The notes under the pieces were generated by a model that saw only the letters and a list, made by a program, of their open reading frames with translations, was not told where the DNA came from and did no database searches. A program made the translations under genes and the position numbers. A stretch of 64,000 nt of DNA, from NCBI RefSeq assembly GCF_901933205.1, contig NC_044571.1, positions 73,967,689-74,031,688 on the forward strand, written 5' to 3'. Below, in pieces: positions 62,401-64,000 of this stretch. Numbering within the stretch: the stretch's first letter is position 1; the number at the start of each line of letters is the position of its first letter. The DNA comes from Camarhynchus parvulus (Eukaryota > Chordata > Aves > Passeriformes > Thraupidae).

Positions 62401-64000
62401 CCTCATTTCCCTCCTCCTTCATGAGTCCTCTGGGGAATACAGTGCACTTCTGCAGATGGCTTCTTCCTGAGCATGTGCCCTGCAGCCCGTCTCCTCCCTC
62501 CTTTGCTGTTTCCACAAAGGAAATAACCTCATTGCTGCAAAAGTGGATCCCTCAGCTCTTCTCTCCTGATCAGCTACCATTTGTTGAATATCCCCCATCA
62601 ACTGACTTGTTCTCTACCAGAACAGTCAATTAGTGACTAGTTAGTGAAAATCTAATTCTTAGCAAATTATATAAATTATATGGATACTATATAACCATGA
62701 CTTCCACCCCCCCTGCCTCCACCCCCCCAAAATGTAGGATCTCTTTATTGGTCAGTCTCCAAAGTTCATTAGCTTTTCTCTACTGGTCATAGCCACGTGC
62801 AAGAATATTCCTGCCATCTTCTGTGGACTATTCCTCTGTGTGAGGCACCCCACTGAGAACACACAGCATCCCCTGAAAATACTACCATGCAAAATGCCAA
62901 GAATTGAAAAATTCCTCACTTGTGGTAACTTAAGTGCTCTGTGTATAAAGCCCAGTGTGTTTTAAGCAGCTAGCTCAAACCAGTCCTTTGAGATTGGATG
63001 AAGTGTCCCTTTCTTTAAAGCTTTGTCTTTCTGAGGAGGAATGACAGCAGTTTTCAATTTTTAGTCTTTGTGACAGTTTTCAGTGAAATAAGTGTGATTT
63101 TTTCCTCAATCTGCCTTCAATCCTCCAAGTAAACATACATCAAAAGCAGCTGAGTCTGTGTTTGGTACAACATTCACTTTTCTTCATTTACCTGTAACAG
63201 GACTGACTGCTGCAACATCCTTGATTTGCACATGACTGATAACTTTCATTCTGCAAAAGGCAAGATCTGGCCAAATGATGCCCTTGTACCTTCCCATTGG
63301 CAAGCTTGGTCACCAAATACCTGCTTGTTTTGTATATGCCAGGTTAATTTGTTATACATATATGACTTTGCTTCAAAATCCCTACAAAAGACAAGTTCCT
63401 TTTACTACACAGGCATAATTCTCTCATGCTTCGGTGCCATCCATTAACAAGTTAATAAACAAATTAATAATCTATTTAGAAAAACCGCACAGAAAAGTAA
63501 GCAGCATAAGAATGGGTGATGTTCCCCAGCAATCTCAGCTTTTTCATACTGCACAGGCTTTCTTGTCTTTTTTTCCTAGAACTATTTCAGATAGATGCCC
63601 CAGTAACCTCTGATGTTTCCTACATATCTTTTTTTCTTGACACAGAGGTTATAAAAGCAGCACTCTCAAAGAAATTGGAAAGCTTGTATTCTGCAAAAGC
63701 TCAATTCTTGATCTTCTCCAAGGAAATAGAGTGTACTCTAAGTCTCTACTCCAGATATAGCAAAAAGACCAGAAGGTGCCAGATAAATTTATTTTCTGTA
63801 ATACCTAATGCTATTTCTATATCGGTATATTTATGATTCCTCCTTTGTTAGTATCTGCACCATGTAAAAAGTGAACGGAAGTGGTGTGAGCTATGTTTTG
63901 TTCCTGTCAGATGTAGCTCTGAGAAAAATGTGAGAGAGGTCATGGTCACCCAATAGAAGATGAACAAGAAGCTTGGATTCCCTTGGATGTCTGCCAGGGG
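56470..64000. other. Gene-free stretch to the window end
   Basis: No coding exon, RNA gene or clear repeat family recognised over about 7.5 kb. Open frames reach at most about 111 codons, without domains. 60.38-60.62 kb and 62.64-62.72 kb (a CCACCCCCC duplication) are the only compositionally distinct spots. Confidence 0.5.

Noticed and set aside
1..64000. tRNA, rRNA, CRISPR array, bacterial operons or origins
   Set aside because: No cloverleaf-type gene, spaced direct-repeat array or compact gene strings were seen; the window is typical avian nuclear DNA.

Overview
This is a nuclear DNA window from a vertebrate, almost certainly a bird. The evidence is two three-exon genes of the vitelline membrane outer layer protein 1 (VMO1) family, several 3'-end copies of CR1 LINE retrotransposons (the dominant avian repeat family), canonical GT-AG introns, long gene-poor AT-rich stretches and simple-sequence repeats. 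A probable retroviral LTR fragment and the CR1 types are compatible with a songbird, but that narrower call is inference. No prokaryotic features (operons, ribosome binding sites, CRISPR) and no tRNA or rRNA genes were seen.

Layout. Positions 1-1014 hold an unidentified coding-like sequence on the minus strand that runs off the left edge; it carries one in-frame TGA and one frameshift, so it looks like a decayed gene or an exon with sequence errors. 3.5-5.4 kb has weak coding-like islands. 11.8-13.6 kb holds an intact VMO1-like gene (minus strand, 189 aa, TATA-like box and ATTAAA signal). 13.6-32.5 kb is gene-free, with an LTR fragment near 16.7 kb, an old CR1 scrap near 20.1 kb and a (TTTTTC)n tract at 28.2 kb. 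32.5-34.3 kb holds a second VMO1 gene (plus strand) that resembles canonical chicken VMO1 closely. Its three exons, splice sites and TATA box are intact, but the signal-peptide frame is one base out of register with the mature-protein frame. 34.3-64 kb has no recognisable gene; it contains CR1 copies (40.8, 46.3 and 55.8-56.5 kb), a near-perfect 32-bp hairpin at 47.1 kb, a 185-bp GGGAA tract at 48.5 kb and a CpG-retaining segment at 50.3 kb.

The two VMO1 genes point away from each other (divergent, about 19 kb apart) and share intron positions and phases, eight mature cysteines and the three-fold repeat expected of the VMO-I beta-prism. They are paralogs that would make secreted proteins of the egg's outer vitelline membrane or epithelial secretions. 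The plus-strand copy is the more canonical one. The minus-strand copy has diverged, gaining three N-glycosylation sequons and an aromatic insertion. I found no evidence for a larger undescribed system. The most useful leads are the frameshifted VMO1 copy, the diverged paralog, the unidentified coding-like sequence at the left edge and the long hairpin.
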